64,000 nucleotides of DNA from positions 1 to 64,000 of the forward strand of contig CAYFPQ010000002.1 in the NCBI GenBank assembly GCA_964345005.1, written 5' to 3'. The position numbers and the translations under genes are program-made. Shown here piece by piece: positions 35,018 to 43,921 of the stretch (position 1 is its first letter; every line of letters begins with the position of its first letter). The stretch is from JABMPJ01 sp964345005 (GTDB lineage: Bacteria; Verrucomicrobiota; Kiritimatiellia; UBA8416; JABMPJ01). The notes under the pieces were generated by a model. That model was not told where the DNA came from and made no database searches. It worked only from the letters and a program-made list of their open reading frames with translations.

Positions 35018-35911
35018 CTACGACCAGAGGCTGCGGGGGTATAGCCCTTCATCCACGAGGCGGGATATCTCAGCCACAACACGCGCCTTGTCTTCGGGAT
35101 AGGTAGTGCCAAACCAGGTGCAGGGGGTAGGTAGGACGTCGACCGTGATCTCGCCACGCGTGACCATCGTGTCCACGACGGTAGGCAGGAAGAACTCAGC
35201 TTTCGGTTTGTGTCCGGACGTGGCCAGGAAGTCGGCAAACCGGGATTCCAGTGCCGCAAAGATGGATGGTTTCAACGCCCACGTGTTCATCGATACGATG
35301 GCGTCGGCCGGAAAGCTTCCGCCCTGTTCTTCCGAGCGGAAGCGGTCTCCCTCGGCGCTGATGGCTGTATGCTCAACCACGCCAACCAGGCGGCCATCGC
35401 CTACTTCACAGATGCCGCGTGCGACGGAGCCGTGTGCGGTCACGGTGTTCTTAAGCGTAAAACCTGCCATGGCATACTGCGACGCATCGTCGGCCGTATT
35501 GCGCAGAAACTCGGCGAGCAGATTGAACGTCTCGCGTCCATAAAAGTCGTCTGCATTGATGACGGAGAACGGCGCATCGACGACATCCCGGCACACGAGC
35601 GTGGCGTGGCCGGTGCCCCAGGGCTTCTTTCGCTCGCCCGGCAGCGGATAGCCGTCCAGGCAGGCGTCCATCTCCTGGCAGACATAAGCGGTTTCGATGT
35701 GCTCGCCGATGCGATTGCCCAGCATCTCGCGGAAGGTCTCTTCTATATCGCGGCGTACCACAAACACGACCCGCTGGAAACCGGCCTGCATGGCATCGTA
35801 CACCGAGTAATCAAGTATGGACTCACCGGACGGTCCTACCGGGTCCATCTGCTTGAGCCCGCCATATCGGCTTCCTATTCCTGCCGCCAAGACAACCAGC
35901 GTGTTTTTCAT
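35018..35911 (-). CDS. Sugar-phosphate nucleotidyltransferase-like protein
   Basis: 297 residues. It opens with VVLAAGIGSRYGGLKQ, the nucleotide-binding loop of the glucose-1-phosphate nucleotidyltransferase superfamily, then PVGPSGESILDY and GTGHATLVCRDVVDAPFSVINADDFYG, where the Asp pair binds metal. It resembles family members from PVC and Bacteroidetes genomes whose sugar is not known. Downstream on the same strand lies HU, but with its own gap and probably its own promoter. Confidence 0.8.
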   Translation of the reverse strand: MKNTLVVLAAGIGSRYGGLKQMDPVGPSGESILDYSVYDAMQAGFQRVVFVVRRDIEETFREMLGNRIGEHIETAYVCQEMDACLDGYPLPGERKKPWGTGHATLVCRDVVDAPFSVINADDFYGRETFNLLAEFLRNTADDASQYAMAGFTLKNTVTAHGSVARGICEVGDGRLVGVVEHTAISAEGDRFRSEEQGGSFPADAIVSMNTWALKPSIFAALESRFADFLATSGHKPKAEFFLPTVVDTMVTRGEITVDVLPTPCTWFGTTYPEDKARVVAEISRLVDEGLYPRSLWS

Positions 35912-36116
35912 GGTCGAAGCTTATACCCGAGGTGAAGGAGCGAATCAACCTCTCTTACGGATTCGCTGGAGACGAAAGATGGCCGTCTGTATTTCTCTGC
36001 CGCCCGCCACGTGCTACCTGCCACTCAAATTTCCGCCTTGGCGGGCACTCCCCGTGCTTGCTTGTGATACGGAAACGTGATTGATTGCCTTGAACAGAGT
36101 TAGAAACAAGGTTTTC

Positions 36117-38042
36117 ATGATCGCCTCCCAGTCAGTTCCGGCTATTGTCCTGGCCAGCATCACGCTGTACACGGGAGTCTACCATCTGCTCCTATCCTAT
36201 CGACGCCGTCGCAAGCGTACCGATCTCACGTTCGCGCTGAGCTGTTTTGCCATGGGCACCTACGACATCTTCTGTGCCGGTCTCTATAGCTCGACCACCG
36301 TGGAAGCCGGGATGATGTGGCAACGGGTCCAGATGCTGTCGCTTGCCCTGGTGGGCATTGCGTTTGTCTGGTTCTGTTCTGACTACACCGGTGCCGTATC
36401 ACGACGGTTCCGCCGGGTTAGTACTGTGTACTTCACGATGATGGCGTTTGTCATGGCGTTTGCCCCGGACGCCGTGATCTTCCATCCCGAGCGGTCCGTC
36501 CTTCGCGCGTTCCGGTTCATGGGTACGTCCGTGAGTTACCGTGAGGTCGAGTTCTCTATAGCGGGGCTCTTCTTTCACTTGTTCAGCATGTTGGCGTTCA
36601 TCTACATGCTGATCGTGGGGTTGCGTTTCTACCGGCGCGAGAGCCGGGCGCGCGCACTTCCTCTTGCCGCGGCACTCGTCTGTTTCTTCTTCGGCGCCGC
36701 ACATGACACCGGCGTGGCGGTGGGGATCATCCAGTCAGTCTACCTGTTGGAGTACTCCTACATGGGCATGGTGATTCTAATGGCCACGCGGCTCTCCACA
36801 GAGGTTGCGAGAATCTCGGAAACACGCGCGCTTCTCGCCGAACTGGAGACCCGCTTCAAAGCCTTTTTCCGCAACACGGCGGTAGGGCTGGCTCAGACAG
36901 ATTCCGAGGGAATCATCAAGCGCGCCAACCCGGGACTGTGCCAGATGTTGGGACGGTCAGCCGAGGCACTCATCGGTCAGCCGATACTCCATCATTTTCA
37001 TCCGAACGACCGCACTACACTTGAACGCATGGTGGACCGCATCGTAGCCGGAGACGGTACCACGCTTCGTTCCGAGAAGCGATACCTATGGCCCGATGGC
37101 AGTGTGTACTGGGGAGACATCTCCATTTCTACGGTAAGCAGTGCTGACGACGAAGAGGAACTCACAGGCCTCATCTGGATCATCGTGGGAATCACGGAAC
37201 GCCGGCACGCGGAGGACTCCATGCGCTCCTTGACCGAGGAGTTGGAGAGCAAGGTCCAGGATCGTACGCGTACGCTGATCGCTACCAACCGTCGCCTGGA
37301 GGAGTCGATCCAACAGATACGCGACGACGAAGAGGCGGGAAAGACAATCCAGACGAGCCTGCTGCCACCGGTCATCGATCAACTCGGTCCCCTGGTCTTC
37401 TCTCGGCACCTCGAACCCTCGTTCTACATGAGCGGCGATTTCGTCGACTACTTCCGGATCGACGATCGGCACGTAGGGTTCTACATTGCCGACGTGTCAG
37501 GACATGGTGTGTCCTCCGCCTTCGTGACGGTGCTGCTCAAGAGCTATGTGTCGTACGCGCGGGAACGGTTCATGAACGATGAAGACCGGATAATCATCAA
37601 TCCCGGCAAGCTCCTGACGCGCCTGAACACGGAGCTGTTGGGACAGGATCCAGGAAAACACCTTACGCTTCTCTATGGGGTTGTCGATACGGACAAGAAC
37701 CATCTGGTTTTCGCGAATGGGGGACAGTTTCCCTACCCGGTTATGTTGAGCCGCGGCAAAGCCGAAGGCATGAGGATCAAGGGAACCCCGTTGGGGTTGT
37801 TCCCGTTCTCAACATACGAGAACAGGGAGTTGGCCCTCCCGGAATCGTTTGTACTGGTCTTCTTCTCCGACGGAGTCCTTGAGGTGCTCGACCAGGAGAC
37901 CTTGATGAAGAAACAGCAGTTTCTGGAAGCGGTGACCGAACGGAGCGATGGCGATATCGGCCGCATCGTGAAACGTCTTGCCTTGGCGGATATCACGATG
38001 CCGCCGGACGACGTCTCAATCCTCACAGTTCAACGGATATAG
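36117..38042 (+). CDS. Membrane PAS/SpoIIE-type protein phosphatase (RsbU-like)
   Basis: About 641 residues. Seven hydrophobic helices (~1-225) resemble the 7TM histidine-kinase N-terminal module. A PAS domain follows (~250-370), then a coiled coil (~375-415) and a PP2C/SpoIIE phosphatase domain (~420-640) with SGDFVDYFRI and IADVSGHGVSSAF. Such proteins dephosphorylate STAS anti-sigma antagonists; the next gene encodes a STAS protein. The ATG at 36117 has AAGG five bases upstream; an in-frame TTG at 36081 is less likely. Confidence 0.85.
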   Translation: MIASQSVPAIVLASITLYTGVYHLLLSYRRRRKRTDLTFALSCFAMGTYDIFCAGLYSSTTVEAGMMWQRVQMLSLALVGIAFVWFCSDYTGAVSRRFRRVSTVYFTMMAFVMAFAPDAVIFHPERSVLRAFRFMGTSVSYREVEFSIAGLFFHLFSMLAFIYMLIVGLRFYRRESRARALPLAAALVCFFFGAAHDTGVAVGIIQSVYLLEYSYMGMVILMATRLSTEVARISETRALLAELETRFKAFFRNTAVGLAQTDSEGIIKRANPGLCQMLGRSAEALIGQPILHHFHPNDRTTLERMVDRIVAGDGTTLRSEKRYLWPDGSVYWGDISISTVSSADDEEELTGLIWIIVGITERRHAEDSMRSLTEELESKVQDRTRTLIATNRRLEESIQQIRDDEEAGKTIQTSLLPPVIDQLGPLVFSRHLEPSFYMSGDFVDYFRIDDRHVGFYIADVSGHGVSSAFVTVLLKSYVSYARERFMNDEDRIIINPGKLLTRLNTELLGQDPGKHLTLLYGVVDTDKNHLVFANGGQFPYPVMLSRGKAEGMRIKGTPLGLFPFSTYENRELALPESFVLVFFSDGVLEVLDQETLMKKQQFLEAVTERSDGDIGRIVKRLALADITMPPDDVSILTVQRI

Positions 38043-38102
38043 CGCCTTCCGCAACCTTGAAACTTGAACCGCAGACCTCGAACCGTCTATTCTCAAGCTG
38101 TC

Positions 38103-38597
38103 GTGAGTGAATTCAACATACAGGCAGCTACGGAAGACGGCGTATGCCACATCAGGTTGACCGGCCGCATCACTTTCACAATGAGCCGTCGTTTCGACGC
38201 GTTTATCGAAGACGCCATCAGCCAGGCGCTCTCGGACATCATTATCGATCTGCGCAAGACCGAACACATCGACAGCACGATGCTGGGACTGCTGGCCAAA
38301 ATCGCGCGCCGTTTCATTGCACACCACCACCGGAAGCCCACACTTCTGTCAACGCGAGAGGATATCAATATTCTCCTCGATAACATGGGTTTCGATGCTG
38401 CGTTCGACATCTGCCCGAACACGGATGCTGTGCCGTTCTATCTCGAGGACATACCTCTGCTCGATAGGACGGTTCCAATACCCGAGACCTTGCTCGAAGC
38501 ACATGGCGAGCTGATCGACCTCGATGAGCGCAATGCCGACCGCTTCGGCACAACGGTCGAGACCCTACGTGACGCCGTGAGGCGCAAGCGATCATGA
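38103..38597 (+). CDS. STAS-domain protein (anti-sigma factor antagonist type)
   Basis: About 164 residues. A STAS fold covers ~5-105, with GVCHIRLTGRITF and the conserved IIIDLRKTEHIDSTMLGLLAKI; the Ser in HIDST is the usual phosphorylation site. A ~50-residue tail follows. It lies 60 bases after the SpoIIE phosphatase and is its probable substrate. No RsbW-type kinase is present nearby. The GTG at 38103 is chosen because STAS proteins begin right before the first strand; a TTG at 38064 is possible. Confidence 0.75.
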   Translation: MSEFNIQAATEDGVCHIRLTGRITFTMSRRFDAFIEDAISQALSDIIIDLRKTEHIDSTMLGLLAKIARRFIAHHHRKPTLLSTREDINILLDNMGFDAAFDICPNTDAVPFYLEDIPLLDRTVPIPETLLEAHGELIDLDERNADRFGTTVETLRDAVRRKRS

Positions 38598-38610
38598 TTC
38601 CTGGACCTGC

Positions 38611-38859
38611 ATGAAGAAGAGCGCCAAGCCCGTCCGGAAATGCCACGCCTGTCTCCTGAACCTTGGCGATCACTGTTGGGTCTACCGTTATCCGCGTGGC
38701 CAGTGGCGAGACGGCCGCCGGTGTCGTGCCTTCGACGACGAAGCGCTGCAGGCGGAGTTCCGGACATGGCAGAAACAGCCCGCCGTAAAGACACGCCGTG
38801 AGCTGCGCCAGGAGTTCTTCCGCACCAGGAAGAAGGATGGGGTGCAGGCCGAGAAATAG
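38611..38859 (+). CDS. Small basic protein of unknown function
   Basis: 82 residues, rich in Arg and Lys, with a CHACLLNLGDHCW cysteine cluster (CXXC...C) and a later CRAF, so it may bind zinc. I do not recognise the family. The composition, the ATG with a nearby hflX start and the tight packing (13 bases after the STAS gene, 15 before hflX) suggest a real gene. Confidence 0.6.
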   Translation: MKKSAKPVRKCHACLLNLGDHCWVYRYPRGQWRDGRRCRAFDDEALQAEFRTWQKQPAVKTRRELRQEFFRTRKKDGVQAEK

Positions 38860-38874
38860 GGAAAGACACCCAAC

Positions 38875-39993
38875 ATGACAACAGCGGTCCAGTCTCTTCC
38901 CCGTGAGCGCGCTGTCCTGGTGCAGGCTGTATTGGGGCATCGCGATCGGCAGGAGGCGGAGGATTCTCTGGATGAGCTTGAGCGGCTTGCCGACACGGCA
39001 GGTGCTGACGTGGTTGGACGTATCACGCAACGGCGTTCCCGGCCAACGGCCGGACTCTTCATCGGCGAAGGCAAGTTGGCGGATATTCAGCTCGCGTGCC
39101 GCGAGACGGGCGCCGGGCTGGTCATCTTCGACAACGACCTGAGCGCCGTACAGGTCAACAATCTCGACCTTGCGCTGGGCATTAAGGTGATCGATCGCAC
39201 CGAAGTCATCCTGCAGATTTTCGCGCGGCGCGCACAGTCGGCGGAAGCAAAGGTGCAAGTTGAGCTGGCGCAGCTCCAGTATCTCGTTTCCCGAATCCCC
39301 ATCTCGCGCAAGCAACAGCGCTTCCAGGGCGGCATCGGTATGCGTGGGCCCGGTGAGAGTCCGCTCCAACTGCGTAATGCGCCGATGCGCCGGCGAATCA
39401 GCGATCTCAAGCGCCGCCTGGTTCGTATCGGACAACGCCGGGCGAGTGTGCGCAAGCGTCGCCCCTGGCCGCTCGTATCGCTGGTCGGCTACACCAATGC
39501 AGGCAAATCAACGCTGCTCAACGCGTTTACGCGTGCCGCCGCCTACGTTGACGATCGACTGTTCGCAACACTCGACACCAAGACGCGCCTGGTCCATGTG
39601 CCCGGCAATAGAAAACTGTTGCTGACCGATACCGTCGGGTTCATCCGACACCTGCCTCATGGGCTGGTGGCTTCGTTCCGCTCCACGCTCGATGTTGCGC
39701 GCGAGGCCGATCTCCTTCTACTGGTTGCCGATGCCTCCGATTCAGCCATTGGGGCACATATCCAGGTTGTTCACGACACACTGGCGGAAATCGAGGCGCA
39801 GAATGTGCCCTTCCTGCTTGTTCTCAACAAGAGTGATGCCGCCACGCAGGATCAACTGGACACACTATGCACCACGTACCATGATGCTGTAGTGGTATCG
39901 GCCCGAGAACGCAAGGGGCTCGATGCCCTGAAGGACCGCATGGTCGAGGCTCTTCTCGCCCATGACGTTCACTTCCCCGGGAAGGGACACTGA
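38875..39993 (+). CDS. hflX: Ribosome-associated GTPase HflX
   Basis: 372 residues. An N-terminal HflX domain with GxGKxxEI-like FIGEGKLADIQ leads to the GTPase with P-loop GYTNAGKSTLLNAF, DTVGFIRHLPH and NKSD. HflX splits stalled ribosomes. It is shorter at the C-terminus than the E. coli form. rsmI follows two bases after the stop. Confidence 0.93.
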   Translation: MTTAVQSLPRERAVLVQAVLGHRDRQEAEDSLDELERLADTAGADVVGRITQRRSRPTAGLFIGEGKLADIQLACRETGAGLVIFDNDLSAVQVNNLDLALGIKVIDRTEVILQIFARRAQSAEAKVQVELAQLQYLVSRIPISRKQQRFQGGIGMRGPGESPLQLRNAPMRRRISDLKRRLVRIGQRRASVRKRRPWPLVSLVGYTNAGKSTLLNAFTRAAAYVDDRLFATLDTKTRLVHVPGNRKLLLTDTVGFIRHLPHGLVASFRSTLDVAREADLLLLVADASDSAIGAHIQVVHDTLAEIEAQNVPFLLVLNKSDAATQDQLDTLCTTYHDAVVVSARERKGLDALKDRMVEALLAHDVHFPGKGH

Positions 39994-39995
39994 GC

Positions 39996-40697
39996 ATGCT
40001 CTATGTTGTTGCCACGCCGATCGGCAACCTGGACGACATGAGCCGGCGTGGTGTGGATGCGCTGAAAGCCGCCGACATCATTGCCTGCGAAGATACGCGC
40101 CGGACACGAATCTTGATGCAGCACTTCGACATCTCCCGCCCTGCCGAGGTTGTCTCCTATCGTGAAGGCAACGAGGAGCGGGCGGGTCAACGCATTCTAA
40201 GAGCATTGGAAGCAGGCCAGACTGTTGCGCTCTGCTCCGATGGCGGCATGCCCGGGATCAGCGATCCCGGTTACCGGCTGGTGAAGCTGGCGGTGGAGCA
40301 TGATCTTGAGCTGCAAGTCATCCCGGGCGCCTCAGCCGTGCACGTGGCTCTCGTGATGTCGGGGCTTTCCACATCCAGCTACACTTTCAAGGGGTTTCCT
40401 CCGCGCAAGGCCGGGGCGCTCAGACGCTTCTTCGAGACGGAGCGCAACCTGCCGCACACGCTTGTCCTGTTCGAATCTCCGTTCCGTGTGGGCAAGTGTC
40501 TTGCCGCTGCACACGAGGTACTCGGTGATCGCCAAGCGGCGGTCAGTATCGAGCTGACGAAGAAGTTCGAACGTGTATCACGCGGCTACCTGGCCGATCT
40601 CGCGGAAGAGTTCGCCGACGGCAAGGTCAAAGGCGAAGTCACAATCGTTATCGCGGGCAATAATCCGAAGTTTGCTCGAACGGAGGAGCCAGGATGA
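39996..40697 (+). CDS. rsmI: 16S rRNA cytidine-1402 2'-O-methyltransferase RsmI
   Basis: 233 residues. The tetrapyrrole-methylase fold starts LYVVATPIGNLDDMSRR and continues with CEDTRRTRILM, CSDGGMPGISDPGYRLV and ELTKKFE. It methylates the ribose of C1402 of 16S rRNA with SAM. It lacks the short C-terminal extension of longer homologues. It overlaps msrB by four bases. Confidence 0.93.
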   Translation: MLYVVATPIGNLDDMSRRGVDALKAADIIACEDTRRTRILMQHFDISRPAEVVSYREGNEERAGQRILRALEAGQTVALCSDGGMPGISDPGYRLVKLAVEHDLELQVIPGASAVHVALVMSGLSTSSYTFKGFPPRKAGALRRFFETERNLPHTLVLFESPFRVGKCLAAAHEVLGDRQAAVSIELTKKFERVSRGYLADLAEEFADGKVKGEVTIVIAGNNPKFARTEEPG

Positions 40698-41167
40698 AGA
40701 CAGCCTTTTGTATCTGTTCACTGGCCATGCTGATGGCATGTCGGCAAGCAGTGGTGGTAGAGAACGAGGAGGCGCCCATGTGTGGAAGCATTGAGAAAAG
40801 TGACGCGGAATGGAAAGCGGAACTGACACCTATGCAATACCGAGTCCTCCGCAAAGGAGGCACCGAGCGTGCAGGCACAGGGGAGCTCCTGCATAACAAA
40901 CAGACAGGCACTTACACCTGTGCCGGCTGCGGCGCTCCGCTGTTCGAATCGGGCGAGAAGTACGATTCAGGGTCCGGCTGGCCGAGCTTCTGGAAAACGT
41001 CGCATGCATCGAACGTGGCCGAACGCGCGGATAACAGCCACGGCATGCGTCGCATCGAGGTGCTCTGCTCCAACTGCGGCGGCCACCTCGGCCACGTCTT
41101 TGCAGACGGCCCCCAACCCACCGGCCAGCGCTACTGCATCAACTCGGCCAGCCTCGGCTTCGAGTAG
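40694..41167 (+). CDS. msrB: Peptide methionine (R)-sulfoxide reductase, lipoprotein form
   Basis: 157 residues. A lipobox-like LMAC at residues 13-16 suggests export and lipid attachment. The MsrB domain has the zinc pairs CAGC and CSNC, SGSGWPSFW and the catalytic Cys in RYCINSASLGFE. It reduces Met-R-sulfoxide in proteins, here probably in the periplasm. Translationally coupled to rsmI by an ATGA overlap. Confidence 0.9.
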   Translation: MKTAFCICSLAMLMACRQAVVVENEEAPMCGSIEKSDAEWKAELTPMQYRVLRKGGTERAGTGELLHNKQTGTYTCAGCGAPLFESGEKYDSGSGWPSFWKTSHASNVAERADNSHGMRRIEVLCSNCGGHLGHVFADGPQPTGQRYCINSASLGFE

Positions 41168-41333
41168 AAGTAAGCAGGATAGAAGCGCCATTATGACACA
41201 CGCACACGCACTGTGTTTATGATATATTGTGTCATTAAGACGCACTGTGCGTGCCTGACTCGAAACTCATTAAGAACTGTAAGTAACTGGTCTATATATG
41301 ATTATGAATATCTTCCTCCGCCGAAACTGCTTC

Positions 41334-41349
41334 TGGCACGTCATATGCT
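41334..41349 (+). promoter_or_regulatory. Probable sigma-54 (-24/-12) promoter of hsp20
   Basis: TGGCACG-TCAT-ATGCT keeps the invariant GG (41335-41336) and GC (41347-41348) ten bases apart; one base differs from the TTGC consensus. It would start transcription near 41361, about 48 bases before the hsp20 ATG. The rest of the 241-base gap after msrB contains an ATGACAC...GTGTCAT inverted repeat (around 41192-41234) but no gene. Confidence 0.45.
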
Positions 41350-41408
41350 GAACTATATGGCGGTCAAAGCAACAATGCTCATAGGGAGCATGAAAGGAGG
41401 GACGAGAT

Positions 41409-41876
41409 ATGTATAGTCTGGTAACAGTTCCACGGAAGACGTGGTCGCTATTCGATGAGCTGGAGTCATTCGATGATGACGTCAGCCGTGTGTTGACGGG
41501 ACGGCCGGTTTGCCGGAGTGGACGCAGAGCGGGGTTGGCGGCATTTACGCCGCGGGTGGATGTGTCGGAGACCGACACGGAAGTGACGGTTGCGGCCGAG
41601 CTGCCCGGTTTGGACGAGAAGGACATCACGGTTGAGATGGAGGATGGGTATCTTTCCATCCGTGGTGAGCGCAAGGACGAGAAGGAAGACAAGGGAAGGA
41701 ACTGGTACCGCAAGGAGCGGTCCTATGGTACCTTCCATCGTGCGATTGCTCTGCCGGCCGAGGTGGATGGCGAGAAGGCCAAAGCGAAATTCGCGAAGGG
41801 CATTCTCACGATCACCATGCCGAAGCGCGAGGAAGAGCAATCGAAGCGCAAGACCATCGCGATCGAAAGCGATTAA
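41409..41876 (+). CDS. Small heat shock protein (Hsp20 family)
   Basis: 155 residues. The alpha-crystallin domain (~48-145) has PRVDVSETDTEVTVAAELPG, GYLSIRGERKDE, and the RSYGTFHRAIALP and A-KGILTITMPK strands near the end. It binds unfolding proteins without ATP. AAAGGAGG lies just upstream of the ATG. A long perfect hairpin terminates the gene. Confidence 0.93.
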   Translation: MYSLVTVPRKTWSLFDELESFDDDVSRVLTGRPVCRSGRRAGLAAFTPRVDVSETDTEVTVAAELPGLDEKDITVEMEDGYLSIRGERKDEKEDKGRNWYRKERSYGTFHRAIALPAEVDGEKAKAKFAKGILTITMPKREEEQSKRKTIAIESD

Positions 41877-41889
41877 CACAACGGAATAA

Positions 41890-41939
41890 GACGAAGACAG
41901 CAGGAGCGCAGATCCGTTTGCGCTCCTGCTGTCTTCGTC
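41890..41939 (+). terminator. Strong hairpin terminator of hsp20
   Basis: Perfect 21-base arms (41890-41910 and 41919-41939) around an 8-base loop, starting 14 bases after the hsp20 stop. There is no long T-run. Confidence 0.75.
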
Positions 41940-42095
41940 ACCTACGTCGCCTCCGCCTTCACGGCCATCATGACCCTCCTCTACTACATGCTCCGAGCCG
42001 GCCTGCTTGGCGGACGGGATGAGTGAGCCTGGCTGGGGGTAGAGCAGCCACAGAAGGTGCAGATACCATACGAAGAAGAGAGGTTGTGTCTCAGA

Positions 42096-42134
42096 AACTT
42101 ATCATGCGTGAATAAATTGACATAATGATAAGTT
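42096..42134 (+). promoter_or_regulatory. Promoter/operator of the XRE-ImmA/PIN operon
   Basis: A perfect inverted repeat AACTTATCAT (42096-42105) and ATGATAAGTT (42125-42134) surrounds a TTGACA box (42117-42122). It sits 38 bases before the XRE gene, as expected for an autoregulatory operator of a toxin-antitoxin-like unit. Confidence 0.55.
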
Positions 42135-42171
42135 ATGATAGTCTGATATTGGGAAATCTGGAGGAGGGGAG

Positions 42172-43299
42172 ATGATGTCAGATTCAATTACCATCAATCT
42201 ACGCAGACTGCGCAAACTGAGGACTCTGACTCAGCAGCAGATCGCTGATCTGGCCGGGATAAGCCGTGTTGCTTACCGGAACATCGAGACGGGGGAATCA
42301 GTGCCGCGATCAGGGACGCTTACTGCATTGGCTGGAGCGCTGAAGGTACCGGTGTTTGACATTGTTACCGAAGTGCCCGAATTGAAGAGTCTGCGATTCC
42401 GGTCGCTCAAATCACTGAGCGCCCGGGAACGAGCCGAGCGTGAGCAGATTGCCTTTGATGTTGGAGTCTGGCTCAATGATTTCAACGATCTTGAAGCGTT
42501 ACTCGATGATACGGAGCCGTACCAGTTGGGCGATTTTGACTTCTCGGGCGCGAGCCCAGAGGTCGCTGCTGCCGCGGCACGCGAGAACTTGGATGTGGAC
42601 TGTAGGTGTTGCGTTGTGGATGTGTGTGACCTGATGGAGCATGCGGGTATCAAGGTCCGCTTGCAGCCATCTCTCATGCGAGCATTTTTCGGACTGTCGG
42701 TCGGCTGCGACGACGGAGGACCCGCAATATCCGTTAATACCGACGAGAGCATTCCGGTTGAACGACGTATCTTTACCGCGGCTCATGAGCTTGGGCATCT
42801 GCTTCTGCACACCGGCTCGTATGGATTAGATCAACTCGAAGAAGACAAGGTCCAGGAAGCCGAAGCAAACGAGTTCGCGGCGCATTTCCTTATGCCGCAG
42901 GAGTCGTTCGCGCTTGTGTGGAGCGAAAACCGGGGGCACCACTGGGTTGACAGCGTCCTTCATACCAAGCGGCGTTTCAAGGTCAGCTACAAAACCGTTC
43001 TGCGGCGCTTGGTTGACATGGGGCAGGCTGACAGGAGCATCTACAGGCGTTTCGTCTCTGCCTATGATGACCGGTACGGGAAGCGGCTGAAGTTCACCGA
43101 AGAGCCCGCATTGCCTGCAACCAACGCTGAAGAGCCTTCACGCTTGGATGGCGCCGACTTCATGGAGGATCGTCTGAGCCGGCTCGTGCGAACAGCCCTG
43201 GAACGGGATCTGATCAGCGTGAACCGCGCCGCCGAGATACTCGGACTGTCGCTAATGGACATGCGGAAGCTGATACTAGAGTGGGAGATCTTCGGGTGA
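42172..43299 (+). CDS. XRE-family regulator with ImmA/IrrE (M78) metallopeptidase domain
   Basis: 375 residues. An N-terminal HTH (~6-63: TQQQIADLAGISRVAYRNIETG) is joined to an M78 zinc peptidase with His205-Glu206-x-x-His209 (AAHELGHLLLH) and a downstream EAEANEFAAHFLMP. Proteins of this kind repress a promoter and cleave or release partner proteins. GGAGGGG lies upstream. The stop overlaps the PIN gene as GTGA, so the two form a unit resembling the known ImmA/IrrE-plus-PIN pairs. Confidence 0.9.
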   Translation: MMSDSITINLRRLRKLRTLTQQQIADLAGISRVAYRNIETGESVPRSGTLTALAGALKVPVFDIVTEVPELKSLRFRSLKSLSARERAEREQIAFDVGVWLNDFNDLEALLDDTEPYQLGDFDFSGASPEVAAAAARENLDVDCRCCVVDVCDLMEHAGIKVRLQPSLMRAFFGLSVGCDDGGPAISVNTDESIPVERRIFTAAHELGHLLLHTGSYGLDQLEEDKVQEAEANEFAAHFLMPQESFALVWSENRGHHWVDSVLHTKRRFKVSYKTVLRRLVDMGQADRSIYRRFVSAYDDRYGKRLKFTEEPALPATNAEEPSRLDGADFMEDRLSRLVRTALERDLISVNRAAEILGLSLMDMRKLILEWEIFG

Positions 43300-43799
43300 C
43301 AGGTGTGGCTCCCACAACGGTCATCAGCGATGCGAATGTGTTGATTGATTACTGCCTTTCGGACAAGACGGTCCTCAAGCTGGCTGCCCAACACCTCTGC
43401 TCCGTTGTCATTCCCCGTCCCGTATTGGAAGAAGTCGACCAGCTCGACGAACGGTCAGCAACCGCACTGGGACTGACCGTCATGGATCCGGAAGATGAAG
43501 ACATCATAGCGAGTGCACAGCGCCACGGCGGTCTCTCGCGTGAAGACAGGCTCTGCTTCACAATGGCCAAGCGTAACGGATGGGGATGCTGGACAAACGA
43601 CACCAGTCTCAGAAGGCAATGCACTGCTGAGGCCATCCCGGTATTCTGGAGCTTGGAAGTCATGCTCAAGCTTTGCCGAGGCGGCCATCTGTCACCAGGA
43701 CGAGCCGAAACAACAGCCACGAAGATCCACAACACCAATCCCCACCACATAACCCAGAAGATCCTCGCCCGTTTCATCGCCAAGCTGAACACAGCCTGA
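43296..43799 (+). CDS. PIN-domain ribonuclease-like protein (toxin candidate)
   Basis: About 167 residues. PIN acidic residues are visible: Asp in VISDANVLIDY near the start, Glu in EEVDQLDE and Asp in CWTNDTSLRR. PIN toxins cleave RNA. It starts at GTG (43296) in a four-base overlap with the upstream regulator. The C-terminal ~40 residues extend beyond the PIN fold. Genes paired this way are usually toxin-antitoxin or defence-like modules; activity is inferred. Confidence 0.82.
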   Translation: MTGVAPTTVISDANVLIDYCLSDKTVLKLAAQHLCSVVIPRPVLEEVDQLDERSATALGLTVMDPEDEDIIASAQRHGGLSREDRLCFTMAKRNGWGCWTNDTSLRRQCTAEAIPVFWSLEVMLKLCRGGHLSPGRAETTATKIHNTNPHHITQKILARFIAKLNTA

Positions 43800-43921
43800 T
43801 CGAGCGGCATTGTCTACTTCACCAGCGGTTCCTCCAAGTAACAAGTGAAAGCACGAGGCTCACGGAAACATTCGGAACCGCAGGTAGAACAACGAAGCCC
43901 ATTGGCTTGTGCTGCCAAGTG

